Assembly: GCA_023853785.1 (NCBI GenBank)
Contig: JAJIRX010000865.1
Coordinates: 29,080-93,079 of the forward strand
Length of the DNA stretch: 64,000 nt
Reading direction: 5' to 3'
From: Psilocybe azurescens
Taxonomy: Eukaryota; Basidiomycota; Agaricomycetes; Agaricales; Agrocybaceae
Below, piece by piece: positions 22,871 to 33,775 of the stretch. The translations under genes and the position numbers were made by a program. The first letter of the stretch is position 1. Every line of letters begins with the position of its first letter. The notes under the pieces were generated by a model. That model saw nothing but the letters and a program-made list of their open reading frames with translations. It was not told where the DNA came from and did no database searches.

Positions 22871-25077
22871 CTCCAGGGGCCCCAGGAGGTCAGAAATTCC
22901 ACCTTCCAGAAAGGCTGATTTTCTGACTCATTAAAGAGACAATTCCGCCACTGAGAGACGGAAAGACAGGGCGGAATGAGGTCAGAAATACATCCACGAA
23001 ATTGAACATTTCATGCCCTTCCTTTTGGGACTGACTGTTGTAAGAAGTGAAAATTCCGAGCTTTAGAGATAAAAAATCGAAAGCAAAGGTCTGATTATAT
23101 GATATAAAAAGTCAAAAAATCACAACTCTATCGAAGGAAAGATAGACAGATTTTACCAATTTTATCGCACTTAAAATATAGAAAATCATGATCCAACATG
23201 TACAGAAATCATATTCATTAATGACATAATGACTATGAGATCTGGTCTTCACAGATCATTGAGATACATATCAGGATCAAATGGTACCACAAATTAAACA
23301 CCCTAAGAAAAACTGCATCAACTGGAAGACAGATGAACTTGCAAAGCAAAGGTGAATAGAAGGAAAGCAAGATAGCACAATGGCTTACATTTAATCTATT
23401 GCATGTCAGCTGCACAGGTATAATGGGTGTGGATCTGCTTCGTTGCTGCACTCCTTTTAGTGGGATGGGGTTGAAGGTTGGAGGAGGTAGCAGGTGTGGA
23501 CATGGTACACATTGGCATATCCTCCAGCAGTTGAGCTCAAGTTTGCATTACATGGGTGGGTGTGTGTACTGCATGAGTGTCAGAGGGATGGCATGGAGGT
23601 TCTGTTTTGAGGGTGTTTGCTGGGGTGACCCCTCATTCTGCCACTGTAATGGGATGTGCACACCACACAAGACAACAATGACAATGACGACTTGTCAGTC
23701 GAGGAAGGGCACAACAGGCACAACACCACAACAAAGGCAAAGTCAAAGCCACCACGTGATGCCGACAGTATATACCCTTTGAGGACAAGGACATGGATGT
23801 TCTGTGCCCAGGCCTCCTGCTGCTGCAGCTGCACGCAAAGGCACTGTCATCATTCAACCAACTGGGCATGCCATTCCTGTGCTCATCACCAAGGACGTTG
23901 CCACTGCACTTGCCCATGGGGTTGCAGGAGGGGCTAGCAGGTGTGCATGCATATGTGCTGCAGTCGCAGTATTAGCTAGCCGCACCTGCACCCACACCCA
24001 CCCACACCCACATCCATCACCCAAATGTGATTGCAAGACCGCAATACAAACATGCACAGGCCCATGCACACAGCATGCTGCGGGGCAGGGGCGGGGGGCA
24101 AGGAGAGCAGGAACAAGATGGAGACAGAGATGGAGGGCAAGGGGAGCAGGACAGGCAGGTTTGGAGGCAGGGAGTGGGGGAGTGGGGCAGATGGGGAGTG
24201 TTGGGCAGATGGGGGAGTGTTGGGAAGAGTGCAAGTGTGGATGCAGGGGCACCTGGTGGGAGTGCAGCAGCAGAAGGTGGGGCAATGGGGGCTACCTGTT
24301 CCCGAAGGTTGCTGCTCCTGTGTGGAGGAGCCAGTCGAGTGCAGGGGAAGAGGTGGCAATGGCGAGGACAGCAGAGGGCCAGCAGCATGCATTGCTGCTG
24401 GGCTGGGAACCCATTGAGTGCAGCAGAGGGAGCGAGGATGCCACAGGCCCAGCAGCATCACATGCTGCTGGAAACTGAAATCATCGAGTTGGGGGGGAGA
24501 CAATGGCACCAGTGAAGACAATAAAGGCCCAGCAGCATGCAATACTGCTGGGCTGGGAGCCATTGAGTTGAGGGACAGCAGGGACAACAAACACCCAGCA
24601 GCACACAATGTTGCTGGGCTAGGAACCATTGAGTAGGGAGGGAGATGATGGTGCTGGTGAGGACAACAAAGGCCCTGTGGAAAATAGGCTATTATTGATG
24701 GTAGTGGAGCTTTTGCACAAGCAGACATTGTGTAACAAATAAAGAATTTGCAAAAATACAGAAATGTTGTGGAAAGGTACAGATGAAATATAGACTTTTT
24801 CAGGCATAATCACAGCAGAATATTTTTTGGACATAAATTTAACATGTGTACAAAATTTCCACTGTTTTTAGTAAGAATATGATGGCGAATTTTTCATCTG
24901 AAATGCAACCTTTCTCCTGAGCCATATTTTGTACCTTAAATGTACATTTTTGACATTTGGAATTTCAGCATTCAATTCATCTGTTTTTAGATTCAGGACT
25001 TTAGGGACAGAAATATCCGTTTCAGACATTTAAGGGTGGTTAAAAATGGAATTTCCAGCCCGATCGGGCTCATAGTG
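22871..25077. mobile_element. Non-autonomous TIR transposon, copy 1 (4-bp TSD)
   Basis: A 2207-bp element flanked by CTGT at 22867-22870 and 25078-25081. The left end CTCCAGGGGCCCCAGG... and the reversed right end CACTATGAGCCCGATC... are imperfect inverted repeats that both run into GAAATTCC about 30 bp in. The right terminus ends in TAGTG, as in CACTA-type elements, but the target duplication appears to be 4 bp. A second copy with the same ends lies at 44652-46477. The interior has no recognisable transposase. It holds GC-rich low-complexity frames and a cluster of palindromes at 24374-24620, so the element must be moved in trans. Confidence 0.65.
24374..24620. repeat. Four repeated CCAGCAGCAT...TGCTGCTGG palindromes
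   Basis: Four degenerate 60-80-bp units, each with an inverted pair CCAGCAGCAT/TGCTGCTGG followed by GAACCATTGAG-like sequence. Similar units occur in copy 2 (45935-46030). They may form stem-loops or bind the transposase; this is inferred from symmetry only. Confidence 0.5.
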
Positions 25078-25277
25078 CTGTCATTAGGTGCATTGTTGCT
25101 ATCCAGCGTATGCTGCATAGAGTGTAATGACATTAGACAGTCAGAACAATTACAGCGTGAGCGCTTCTTTGCAGGATTAACACTGGTAAATATGTGGGAG
25201 AATTGAACATGACATTCAATTTTAATTAGTCCCCTTTTAAATCCTTCAGTCATAATTTATGACTATTTGTGCACAGG

Positions 25278-25430
25278 TTACCGAATCAAGTAGACCCAAG
25301 CCAGTACTGGCCATCTCGCCTTCCAGACAAGTTATCAGAGCACATGTCTGAACTGGAGTCACTGGAAGACCCGGGAAGCTCCACCAAAGCTCATCCACTT
25401 TTTGCTGATTTGAGGACCCAACTGGGATAA
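25278..25430 (+). CDS. Isolated exon-like frame, function unknown
   Basis: It follows a TTTGTGCACAG acceptor-like site and reads LPNQVDPSQYWPSRLPDKLS, then a Ser/Glu-rich stretch to a TAA at 25428-25430. Just upstream, 25082-25190 is also open on the plus strand (ALLLSSVCCIECND) and ends at a GTAAAT donor, but the two do not join in frame. The composition looks coding, yet no family is recognised. It lies at the right edge of the TIR element insertion and may be a remnant of the gene that was hit. Confidence 0.25.
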   Translation, partial: LPNQVDPSQYWPSRLPDKLSEHMSELESLEDPGSSTKAHPLFADLRTQLG

Positions 25431-25479
25431 CCGCCATGAATTGTGTGTGTCACTCCTTGGCTTGCATCTATCATGAACA

Positions 25480-25680
25480 GAGTTTTACACTCCATATAAG
25501 AAACAGATAAAGCGTAAGACTCAGAGACCAATAGGTTCAACTGAATATATTGTATAGTACCTATAAGAAACAGATAAAGTGTAAGACTACGATACTGTAA
25601 GTATAGGCATAATAAACAATGGTAAAATAAGTAAGCTCACCTCAGAGACCAATGGGTTCAACTGAGGGAGGGAAATAAAC
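25480..25680. repeat. Interleaved short duplications
   Basis: AGAAACAGATAAAG(C/T)GTAAGACT occurs at about 25499 and 25565, and CTCAGAGACCAAT(A/G)GGTTCA at about 25519 and 25641. This is a local duplication with later change and has no coding content. Confidence 0.5.
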
Positions 25681-26209
25681 GAAGCGTACTGTTATACAAG
25701 ATATGCTGAGTGTCTGTTCGTATGCTACTTGATACAAAAGAATGAAAGAATAAAAGATGGAATAAAACCATATGGGTGCGCCGACCTATATGTCACACAC
25801 CACATTGCACAAACTCTTGGTAGTCTAGCTATCTAAATGCAACCGGTACGCCATGCACACCTTGATAATCCAACACTCCATGTGTGCTCTTCTTAATATG
25901 ATATGAATATCCCAATCCCCAGGTCCAAGTATGCCCACAGTTTTACTTCTTCATCATCCAAACAGATCTGTATATTTATTGCTCACGTTAAAGCAGAAAT
26001 TAACACCCTAACTTAGCGGAAATGACTCGAATTTCTGCATTTGAATTTCCCTTTACGGCAACACAGAATGAATAATCATGACATGGCACCAGGTGGGGGC
26101 TATCGGAAACCGAAGATTTCATTGTCGGTGATGAGCACCACAGCTCTCTGGCCCCGGAATTTGTGATTTTTACAGCTTCAAAATACTCTGCACTTCTGAT
26201 GACATATCC

Positions 26210-27260
26210 AGCAGCTTCCACAGGCTTTGCACATTTCCCCTTAGCTTCGCACCTGTTTCCTTGACTCCGCACCTCTTTGGACCTTATTCCACCTTATTCC
26301 CTTACCTTCTATATTTGTTCTCAGCAGTTTACAAGGCTTTTGCACCTATTTCCGACATTCCGAACCTCTGATCATCCCCTCCTTCAGTATACATTGTTCC
26401 GACAGCTTCACACCTTGCAGAACCTCATCGAACCTCGCCAAACCTCTTCGCACCTCATCATTATTGATCATCCAGCCAGTTCTATGCCTCAGAATATCGG
26501 TTTTCACTTTGCGCACCTCGTACCTATTTGGGTTCACTGCGGATCATCTTCCTTGGTCACATGCCAATCTCTCAGTTTCCAAGTTTGTACAACGTCTGGA
26601 TCAGCTGCAAGGCTATGCTATACATATCCTACACTCCGTTGACACTCAAGATAGGAATCTGCAACTCATTCAAGCATTTAGCATGTTTGCGAGGGAAGGT
26701 CCGGGAGTATCAGCAAGGCTTTTCTATAGGTTCTATCATGTTCTTTACCTTTTTCATTCATCATCTTCGCATTTTCAGAGTACCTTGTGATATTGTCTAT
26801 GGTTTGCAGACATTTATTCATCTTCATTCTTAGTTTCTTTTGTTTCATGATCACCACTGCTTTTGATTCTTTATGCAGATGTTTATATTTTTCATTCAGT
26901 TCTTTGTGCGTCACTATAGCACCTCCTTATTTGTAGCAGACTATGCCTTTATTTAGTATTCAATATTCATAGTATAAAAGCTTGTATTGTATCTACATTA
27001 AAAGGGGGAAGCTTTTCCAACCCTCAGATATTGTTCTCACACCTTCGCAACTTGTTCTCGCACCTCTGCACCTTGTTTATACAGCTTTGCACCTTGTTCT
27101 CAAATGTTGCACCTCATTTTCAGAGCTTCGCACCTTGTCATACATCACTGCACCTCACCGCACCTAGTCAGTTCCATCTGGTATAGCTCCTAGAACCCAG
27201 TCTCGCACCCTCAGAGCCTCAAGACGACTTCCCTCTGCATTCCACACCTTCGAGTCTTAG
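26210..27260. repeat. Degenerate GCACCT-rich region
   Basis: The phrase TTCGCACCT(C/T)TT or CTTTGCACCTTGTTC recurs irregularly, most densely at 26215-26290, 26400-26460 and 27030-27180, with spacing of about 12-30 bp. Plus-strand frames (26277-26642, 26464-26833) follow the repeat and have no domain. It looks like an old, diverged minisatellite. Confidence 0.4.
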
Positions 27261-27789
27261 GTCCCCCATCGTTCTTCAGTTTATTATAGGTTTTTGTTTT
27301 TGTTTTGTGCACGGCAGAGCAGTCATCTGGTGTCATCATCGGCCGTTCGAAACAGATCTAATTCCTTGATCTTGATTCCTTTTCTCAAGTGTACACACAA
27401 GTAGAAGATTTGATCCATTTGTTATCTTTCCTATTCTGAATATTTCTTCCCCATTGATGGTATGGATGTCAATTCTGTTATATATCTGTGGGTAGTGCTG
27501 CGATTAGTCGACGATTGAGGCGAATTCTACCACGGTTTTTCTTAGCAGAATTATTAAGGAACACCAAATAGGAAGATTGGTCCGTGCCTCTTTGAATACC
27601 CAGACCCTATGCCAGACTTGTACCATGACGGTTATCTGAGAATATATAAACTGCACTCTTAGCCCACCGAAGACAAACAATCCCTCCATTTTTGGAGAAC
27701 TTCCCTCAATTATTTTCCGCAGAAATATCTTCTTAGATTTTGGAGCAGATACACAACAATAGAAAGTCTCTCGACAATATCATGTCTAC

Positions 27790-28645
27790 CATGCACCTTT
27801 CACCTGCCGGATGATAGTCTTCATTCAATATGCACGGCCCCTTGATCGGCCTAACCCATTCGACACTGTAAATGTATCTATATGCCATGATGCATTAATC
27901 CTTGCACCCAGTAAAGATGGCCAAATAAAACTCGGCGACTCAATCCTTAGGCCCTTCTCATATAACTCTCGGAAGGAATTAGCAAAGTTCTACATAGACC
28001 ACCTTTTCCGAATCTGTGAGCAACTTTGTCCTGTCAGTAGTAACACTCACCCAAGCTTTTACAGTTAAGCAGAGCAAGGTTCGTACTCCTAGTTCTTTTA
28101 CACATCCAACTAAATTGTCATTTGGTGACAGAGATGGCTTATTGGCAACGATTATGAAAGAACTCACGTCAAACCATGATACTGCAAAGAGATCTGCAAG
28201 TTTTTACGCTATTCGCTGGCTTTCCACATACTGGGACTGTAAAAGGCCCCATTGAGCAATGATTTTAGGTGTATGGTCTCGAAGAAAGTCTATGAGTTTA
28301 CAAACATCAGAACTCCATATGAAATGCAAGTAAAATTATGGAATGCCGACAAACAATGCGTGGTTACTGTCCCAACCAACTACTGCCACATATTTTCTAG
28401 CTCCACAAATACGAACCTCAAGAATCGGAACAACAATTGCGAGGTTAATTTGAGCACCATCTCGGCGAGACTTCAGCTATAATATTGATATCTTATCACA
28501 TATCTCATACAGCTCCAACGTCTGGCACATTATAGAGAAATACACCGGCATCCATTGCGATCCAGAACTCAACGGAAGCAAGATTCACCGCTTAAGCAAC
28601 GGCCTAACGCTTAACGCCACACACGTTGTGATGCGCTTATAATGT
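27790..28645 (+). pseudogene. Second HNH-nuclease-like gene, C-terminally truncated
   Basis: Plus-strand exons follow the same order as the HNH-like gene at 21.5-22.9 kb. The N-terminal part reads LRPFSYNSRKELAKFYIDHLF. An HNH-like core follows (FRCMVSKKVYEFTNIRTPYE, then CHIFSSSTNTNL in the AHIIP-STN position, keeping the His). After an intron ending TCATACAG at about 28512 comes SNVWHIIEKYTGI and LNGSKIHRLSNGLTLNATHV. The frame stops at about 28641 before the family's usual LPLPSPRYLxIHAACA block, which was not found downstream. A frame change lies near 28245. Members are variable fungal proteins of unknown role, and this copy is probably inactive. Confidence 0.55.
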
Positions 28646-29061
28646 GATTTGAAGAAATTCTGGTTAGTTATTGCTTACCATGTCCGTCGTAAATCATAAA
28701 ACTCATGAGGAATATCTAATAAAACTAGAGGATTCATGCATCTCACGCTAGTCGCACATTTATGTTGTCCAGCAGACACCAGACACCAGACACCGGATTT
28801 TACAATATCTAGATGTGCTCGGTGGCATGGCTTTAAAGGCTGAAATCGACTTGAAATCGACTCGGTATTTGATTCGAGATTCTCATTTGTCCATTCAGTG
28901 TTTCTTCGGACATACTTCCTCTTTGAATGATTCATCATCATGGTCCAGAAAACAATTGATATTCTACATTCTGCATTTTTTGAATACAGGGGACATCGAT
29001 GCTGCAATACTTAGTACGACGACAGCACAAATATATTCTTCACTAGAACAAGGTCCAAGGC

Positions 29062-30334
29062 TCACAAGCATTGACTGTACTGTAGGCCACGTAAGTTTCA
29101 TATTCTTCGGCGCAGAAAATGCATCAGTGTAAAATGTCTCCAGACTTACAAAGGGGTTAGCCACCATGCATGTGTATGGCGCAGCGCAAACTGCAGGTCC
29201 TGTGAATCCGATGCCGCCACATTGAGCCCAGTGAGCAGCGGTTGCCCCAGTTGGTGCTGGCGCCACGGTGCTAGTAACAGGTGGGGCAGTGGTCGTGACC
29301 GGGGGTACGGTGGATGTGACGGGAGGCACGCTCGACTCTGAGGTGGAAGTGACTGGTGGAACCCCTCCTGTCGTCGTGACTGGTTGAGGACCAGGCTTGA
29401 GTGCGGTGAGACCGAACCAATCAAGGGTGTCGGTCTCGTGCTCGGGAACGGTGTGGCCAACGCCTTGGGCGAGTATGGCTTGCACGTTGGGTCCGAAGGA
29501 TGAGCGCGAGTAGCCTGCTTGTGGGTTCGAGCTAAGGTTGGACGTGGGCGTCTGGCTGACCCCGAAGATGTTTGTCCATTGTTTTATCTCCTCCCAGAAG
29601 TTTTGTGGGTAGAGCGTGGTATCACTGAGAAGTAAACAACAATGTTAAAAGCTTTCGTGTATGAAATAGAAGTAATATCACGTACACGGTTCCGTGCCAG
29701 AACTGGACTTTTGGACGAGTCCCAGTGAAGCCTGGGAACCCATTTCGGACCTCATCACCCCACTGCTGTGGAGTCTGGATGAGCTGTCCATTCGCACACT
29801 GGTTGCTCCATGCACTAGCACCCGCAAAGCACCCATACGGGACACCCGAATAAAGAGATCCCGCTGCGAAGAGGTCAGGGTACGCGCCCATCAGCACGTT
29901 CGTCATCATCGCGCCAGAAGATGTACCCGTCGCAAAGACACGCGTGGCATCGACACCCCAGTTCGCGATGGCGTAGCGCACCATGTTAGCAATGCCGAGC
30001 GAGTCGCCACCGCCGTTGTGCGTGAGTGTGCCCGTGCTGTGAACGTCCCAGCACCCGCCGGCTGTGGGTGCGTTCGGGTAGACGACGATGAAGCCGTGCT
30101 GGTCCGCAAGTTGAGCGAGGGAGGTTCCAGAGAAGTATGCTTGGGCAGTTCCGGTGCAGTAGTGCATGGCAATGATGAGGGGGTGGGGGTGGCAAGCGAG
30201 GTAGGCTTATACACGAACATTTGGACGTTGGTGGGGTTGGAGCCAAAGTTCACGTTGACGGGCTGGAGAGAGCTGGAGAGTGCACGTACATAGCTGATAG
30301 CCACAGTAACGAGAAGAGATTTGAATGCGAACAT
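29062..30334 (-). CDS. Secreted CE1-family esterase with C-terminal CBM1
   Basis: Exons complement(29686-30334), (29150-29624) and (29062-29079) give about 380 residues. The start at 30334 begins a signal peptide ([18 protein letters not shown]). The catalytic domain follows the PHB-depolymerase/acetyl-xylan-esterase or feruloyl-esterase type: [19 protein letters not shown], the nucleophile motif [10 protein letters not shown] (G-x-S-x-G), a YSGVPYGCF block and [10 protein letters not shown] with the likely catalytic His. A linker of repeated PPVT(S/T)T leads to a fungal cellulose-binding module ([12 protein letters not shown] ... NPFYSQCL), whose last residues need the final 18-nt exon. Introns are GTACGT...CTCAG (61 nt) and GTAAGT...CTACAG (70 nt). 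One base is missing in the G5 run at 30179-30183 (a C run in the gene); six would keep the frame. Likely role: removing ester groups from cell-wall xylan, outside the cell. Acetyl versus feruloyl specificity cannot be told. Confidence 0.85.
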
Positions 30335-31731
30335 TGTTAGTCGATTGAGGTTTCTAAGGTTCTCCTTCACTTCTTATAACAATGAATGTCATTGTTATCG
30401 GCTGACTGGACCTTCCTGGCATCGTGTTCCTGTGCTAAGGCATCTATCTACCGGGGTGGAGAAGAAAGGAATGACTTCGAATGCAGTCAATACAGTTAAG
30501 ATCTCCGAGTTTTTGACGCGTCGACCTCCAAAGAGCGGGAGCTACTGTTGTTGTGATAAATATAGATTGAACATTCGGATGGTAATCGGATTCGTACCTG
30601 TCTACGTCGGTCGCGTGGCTCTGGCCATACATCATGGGATCCAGCAGGGTGTTTTCCGAGAGACCGTCTTTTGAGTGTTTTGACACTTTAAAGATTTCGA
30701 TTGTTGATTCAGAAGCATTCATGATGTCAAGGCTTTTGCCAAGGGCGCGGTACCCTTCTCTCGGTATGAGGTCCGACGGATTTCTGTCTGCGGGGTTTCG
30801 GAGTCTACCATCCGCTTTGTTAGCATGTCAACCGCGTGGCACATCGTATAAAAGATAACCCACTCTAGATGACGAACTTTCCCCGAATTCAGTCGCTAAC
30901 ATCCGTTGTTTGTTGATTATAGTGATAGGTGGCCGTAGGGCGGCAATTCCACGACGGTGACAATGCACATATGCGCATGAATGCAGAGTAGAAGATTTCC
31001 TGGGTGAGTCCATCCATGTATGAAGTTCTTCGACGGTGAATGTAAAAATCAAATACTGTCGACAGTCAAACGAGCTACACAGTGAGCCGCTCGTGTCAAG
31101 CAGCAACAAACAAAATAAACGAGCATCAAGAGGTCCATGCGCAAAATGCTAAGTTTACCGAGTCTGCCATCGAACCTTGTAAGTTGTTCTCTTTCATCAA
31201 GCCATAATTAACTACATATAGACAAACAGGAGACAAAGCGACAATTATAACCGACTAATATCAGGCGCAGAGCAGCTGATTCAATCCAAATTCAAGAAGA
31301 ATTAAGGGCAGTCCGGACAGTAGAGTATAGTGCGCCGATGTTTTGCCAGGTACCACGTCCAAATTGTCCGACAATCGAATAAAGAAATTTAAATTGCGAA
31401 ATATACTCAACATAATTTGAAAGAAGCTACGTGTAATGTCAGTTTATTATACTCAAAGCAAGGAAAGCTAGACCTATTCGAACTTTTCCCGCCTCGTTCC
31501 AGCCCTCGAGTTAGACAGTTGAACTGATCCCGAACTTGCCGGCCTTCCTTAAACGCAAGTTACAGCCCCTTGATATCTCATTGCTTCACTATTAAACATG
31601 TGTCCGACTCGGAGGTTATATGCCACTATGCTACGTTCTTTCCGTCTCCAACTTCAATGTCCATTGACGGGAAGCTCGCATGTACTGAGGGCTGATTGAA
31701 AATGACGTGTTAATAGATTTGCAACAAAACG
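30335..31731. other. Upstream flank of the esterase, no gene seen
   Basis: Contains the esterase promoter region. No second gene could be supported. Confidence 0.4.
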
Positions 31732-32502
31732 TCAATACAATATCCATAGGCATAGATACTCACACGAACTTCGAGCGACGCAGACGGCTCTATATGCCGA
31801 TTCGAATTTATTTATATGTTGGATCAGATATGAGGACCCGGAAACATATAATATAACACAAATATACGCACCCGCACACGCAAATGGTAGATCCATTGTA
31901 ATCAGAACCACCACCTATGCATTAATGTAAACGATATATTAAGCATACGGAGGTCAACATGACTTACATTGGCTGTCGAGTGGTATGACTGCGAGTGGAG
32001 CAGTTGGAGTACAATGGCTGAAATCTGATTCAAACACAAAATGAAAGACAAGTCGTCAAGAGTCAAGAATGATGGCGTGTGTTTTCATACATGGATTATT
32101 GTATGCGCAAGCTATTCTATATGACCTTCAACTCCATCATTTGTTAAAGCAAATAGAATGTTAGATGCGCACCCATCGGCGCAGACGGTGGCACCGGTAT
32201 AGCCAATTCCACCGCCTAATAATTGAAGGACTCAGATGTCGTAAAATGGAACCTGATACCCTAAAATTAGGTGACAACCTACATTGACCATATGGCTGCA
32301 CTAATCCGCTAGGTAAAGAGCATGGATCTATCGGCGCAGTAAGGGTAGGGGTCGGGCTTTCTACAAATATGCTAGTCTAAAATGTGTCCACAGGAAGCCC
32401 AGGCCATAGTAAAAACTTACCTTGAGCTTTGTTATCAAAAACGCGACCATTGACTGACGTAAAGAATACAGATAAAAAGGTAACAAAACTTTTAATGTGC
32501 AT
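31732..32502 (-). CDS. Small secreted protein with two CBM1-like motifs (six exons)
   Basis: Not visible as one ORF. Exons complement(32421-32502), (32283-32360), (32173-32215), (31968-32017), (31872-31914) and (31732-31789) sum to 354 nt, in frame, for 117 residues. Every intron is GT-AG with GTAAGT, GTAGGT or GTGCGY donors. The product starts with a signal peptide (MHIKSFVTFLSVFFTSVNG), then a Thr/Pro linker and QCGGIGYTGATVCADGHC. A second Thr/Pro linker is followed by QCGGSDYNGSTICVCG and a Cys-rich end. These copy the QCGG-x-x-Y-x-G-x-T-x-C opening of fungal CBM1 but lack the usual N-x-x-Y-x-Q-C ending. The exons carrying the two motifs are both exactly 43 nt, which suggests an exon-level duplication. 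A strong alternative donor (GTGAGTAT) in the last exon makes the C-terminus uncertain. Likely extracellular and polysaccharide-binding, beside a CBM1 esterase. Confidence 0.5.
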
Positions 32503-33329
32503 GTCGCCTTCGGATAGATGTATTCGAACTTGAACTTCGAAGGTTGACTACTTTATAGGAGCATGGAAAGTCAACCCGCAAGATCATCGGAGCATAAGAA
32601 CGGTAAAATACATCTGACATGATTTCAATCAAAATTACAGTGTTGACCGAAGCATCGTACTTCATACTTAAGTAGGGTCACCTTTTCCGGCCAGGTGGGC
32701 TTCAAGACAGCGGGAATCATGAGTGATGTTCATTATTATCCAACACATAATCACAGGACTTGACTAACTGTTGAAGACGACTAAAATTTATAGAAATCGT
32801 ACAATCCCAGCTCTAAAATCACGATGCTCATATGCCGACGGATAAATATGTAGATGCTCTCAATTCTCGGAATATGTACTAGAATAGATGCTGATGACAT
32901 TCAGTAAACATTGTGCTACCGGCTCAACTCACCTGGTGCCCTGATGGTTGGGTTATCAATTTGACAGTTTCTAACTGAATATTGAGTGTATTGAGGCTTT
33001 CGCTGGTGGCCTTCAGAGCCGATTAGATTATAGATAAGTGGTGCAGATCCATCAGCGGCTGTACAGACCTCGCACACAGGCCAGTTGGTTAAAGTCCAAT
33101 CGGACGCCTTGAGTCTTAAAGCTTAAACGTTCGAACCCTTGAGCCCAATTTATTTATTTGGGCCGTTACATGATCAGATTTTTATAAGAAACAGCGTGCT
33201 CTGCAACAGCGGCGCATGGGATAAAGTAGAAGAGTTGTTTTAAGTAGCCGTGATGCCTGATAGAGAACCAGACAGGAGCATCGATATGATCGGACTGCTG
33301 AAGTGTGTAAGTGACTTTCCTTTCGTATA
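32503..33329. other. Intergenic; contains a tRNA-like/SINE-like stretch near 33072
   Basis: At 33072-33150, GGCCAGTTGGTTAA (A-box-like) is followed about 45 nt later by GTTCGAACCC (B-box-like). No acceptor stem forms, so this is not an intact tRNA gene. A tRNA pseudogene or SINE head is the better reading. The rest is unremarkable. Confidence 0.3.
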
Positions 33330-33440
33330 TTAAACCCATGATATGCCAGTGCAGAATACAATAAAAATGAAAGGTGACCCCAAAGGTCCGTTTCGAATCG
33401 AACTTGGGAATTTTGTCTCTGCCAAAATATCAACTCAAGA
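33330..33440 (-). pseudogene. Fragment of the duplicated membrane-protein gene
   Basis: About 110 bp closely match the segment at 36255-36345 (and 50180-50270) that encodes the LIFCQRRKSQFRFGT region and first membrane span. The flanks differ, so only this piece was copied. Confidence 0.6.
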
Positions 33441-33523
33441 CATCAGGAAAACAGAAAGAATCACATCAGACATTATGAACTCCGAAATCCCTTATAGACG
33501 ATCATCTGTGCCATAATCCGGTC

Positions 33524-33775
33524 ACCATAGTATAGGCTGACTCACAATGCAATTTATAGAAAGACATTGCTAGGTCCAAAAATATTTGAAAATTGATATT
33601 ATGAATTTGTCATAATAATATGGGTTATTAGTAGATGGTTATCTGCGTTATAATTGTCATCATAATATATGCTGATTCACAATGTAATTTATAGCAAGAT
33701 ATTGCTAGGTCCAAAAAATTTGAAAAGTGATATTATGAGTTTATCGTGGTGATACAGTTTATTATGGAATTGATA
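33524..33775. repeat. Tandem duplication of about 140 bp, AT-rich
   Basis: The block TGACTCACAATGCAATTTAT...TTGCTAGGTCCAAAAA occurs at about 33539 and, with a few changes, at about 33672. No coding content. Confidence 0.55.

Noticed and set aside
23399..24728. Overlapping Cys/His-rich ORFs inside the first TIR element
   Set aside because: They occur on both strands, track GC-rich low-complexity sequence and lack any transposase motif; the second copy at 45 kb does not conserve one frame.
33072..33150. Intact tRNA gene
   Set aside because: A- and B-box-like strings are present, but no acceptor or anticodon stems can be formed.
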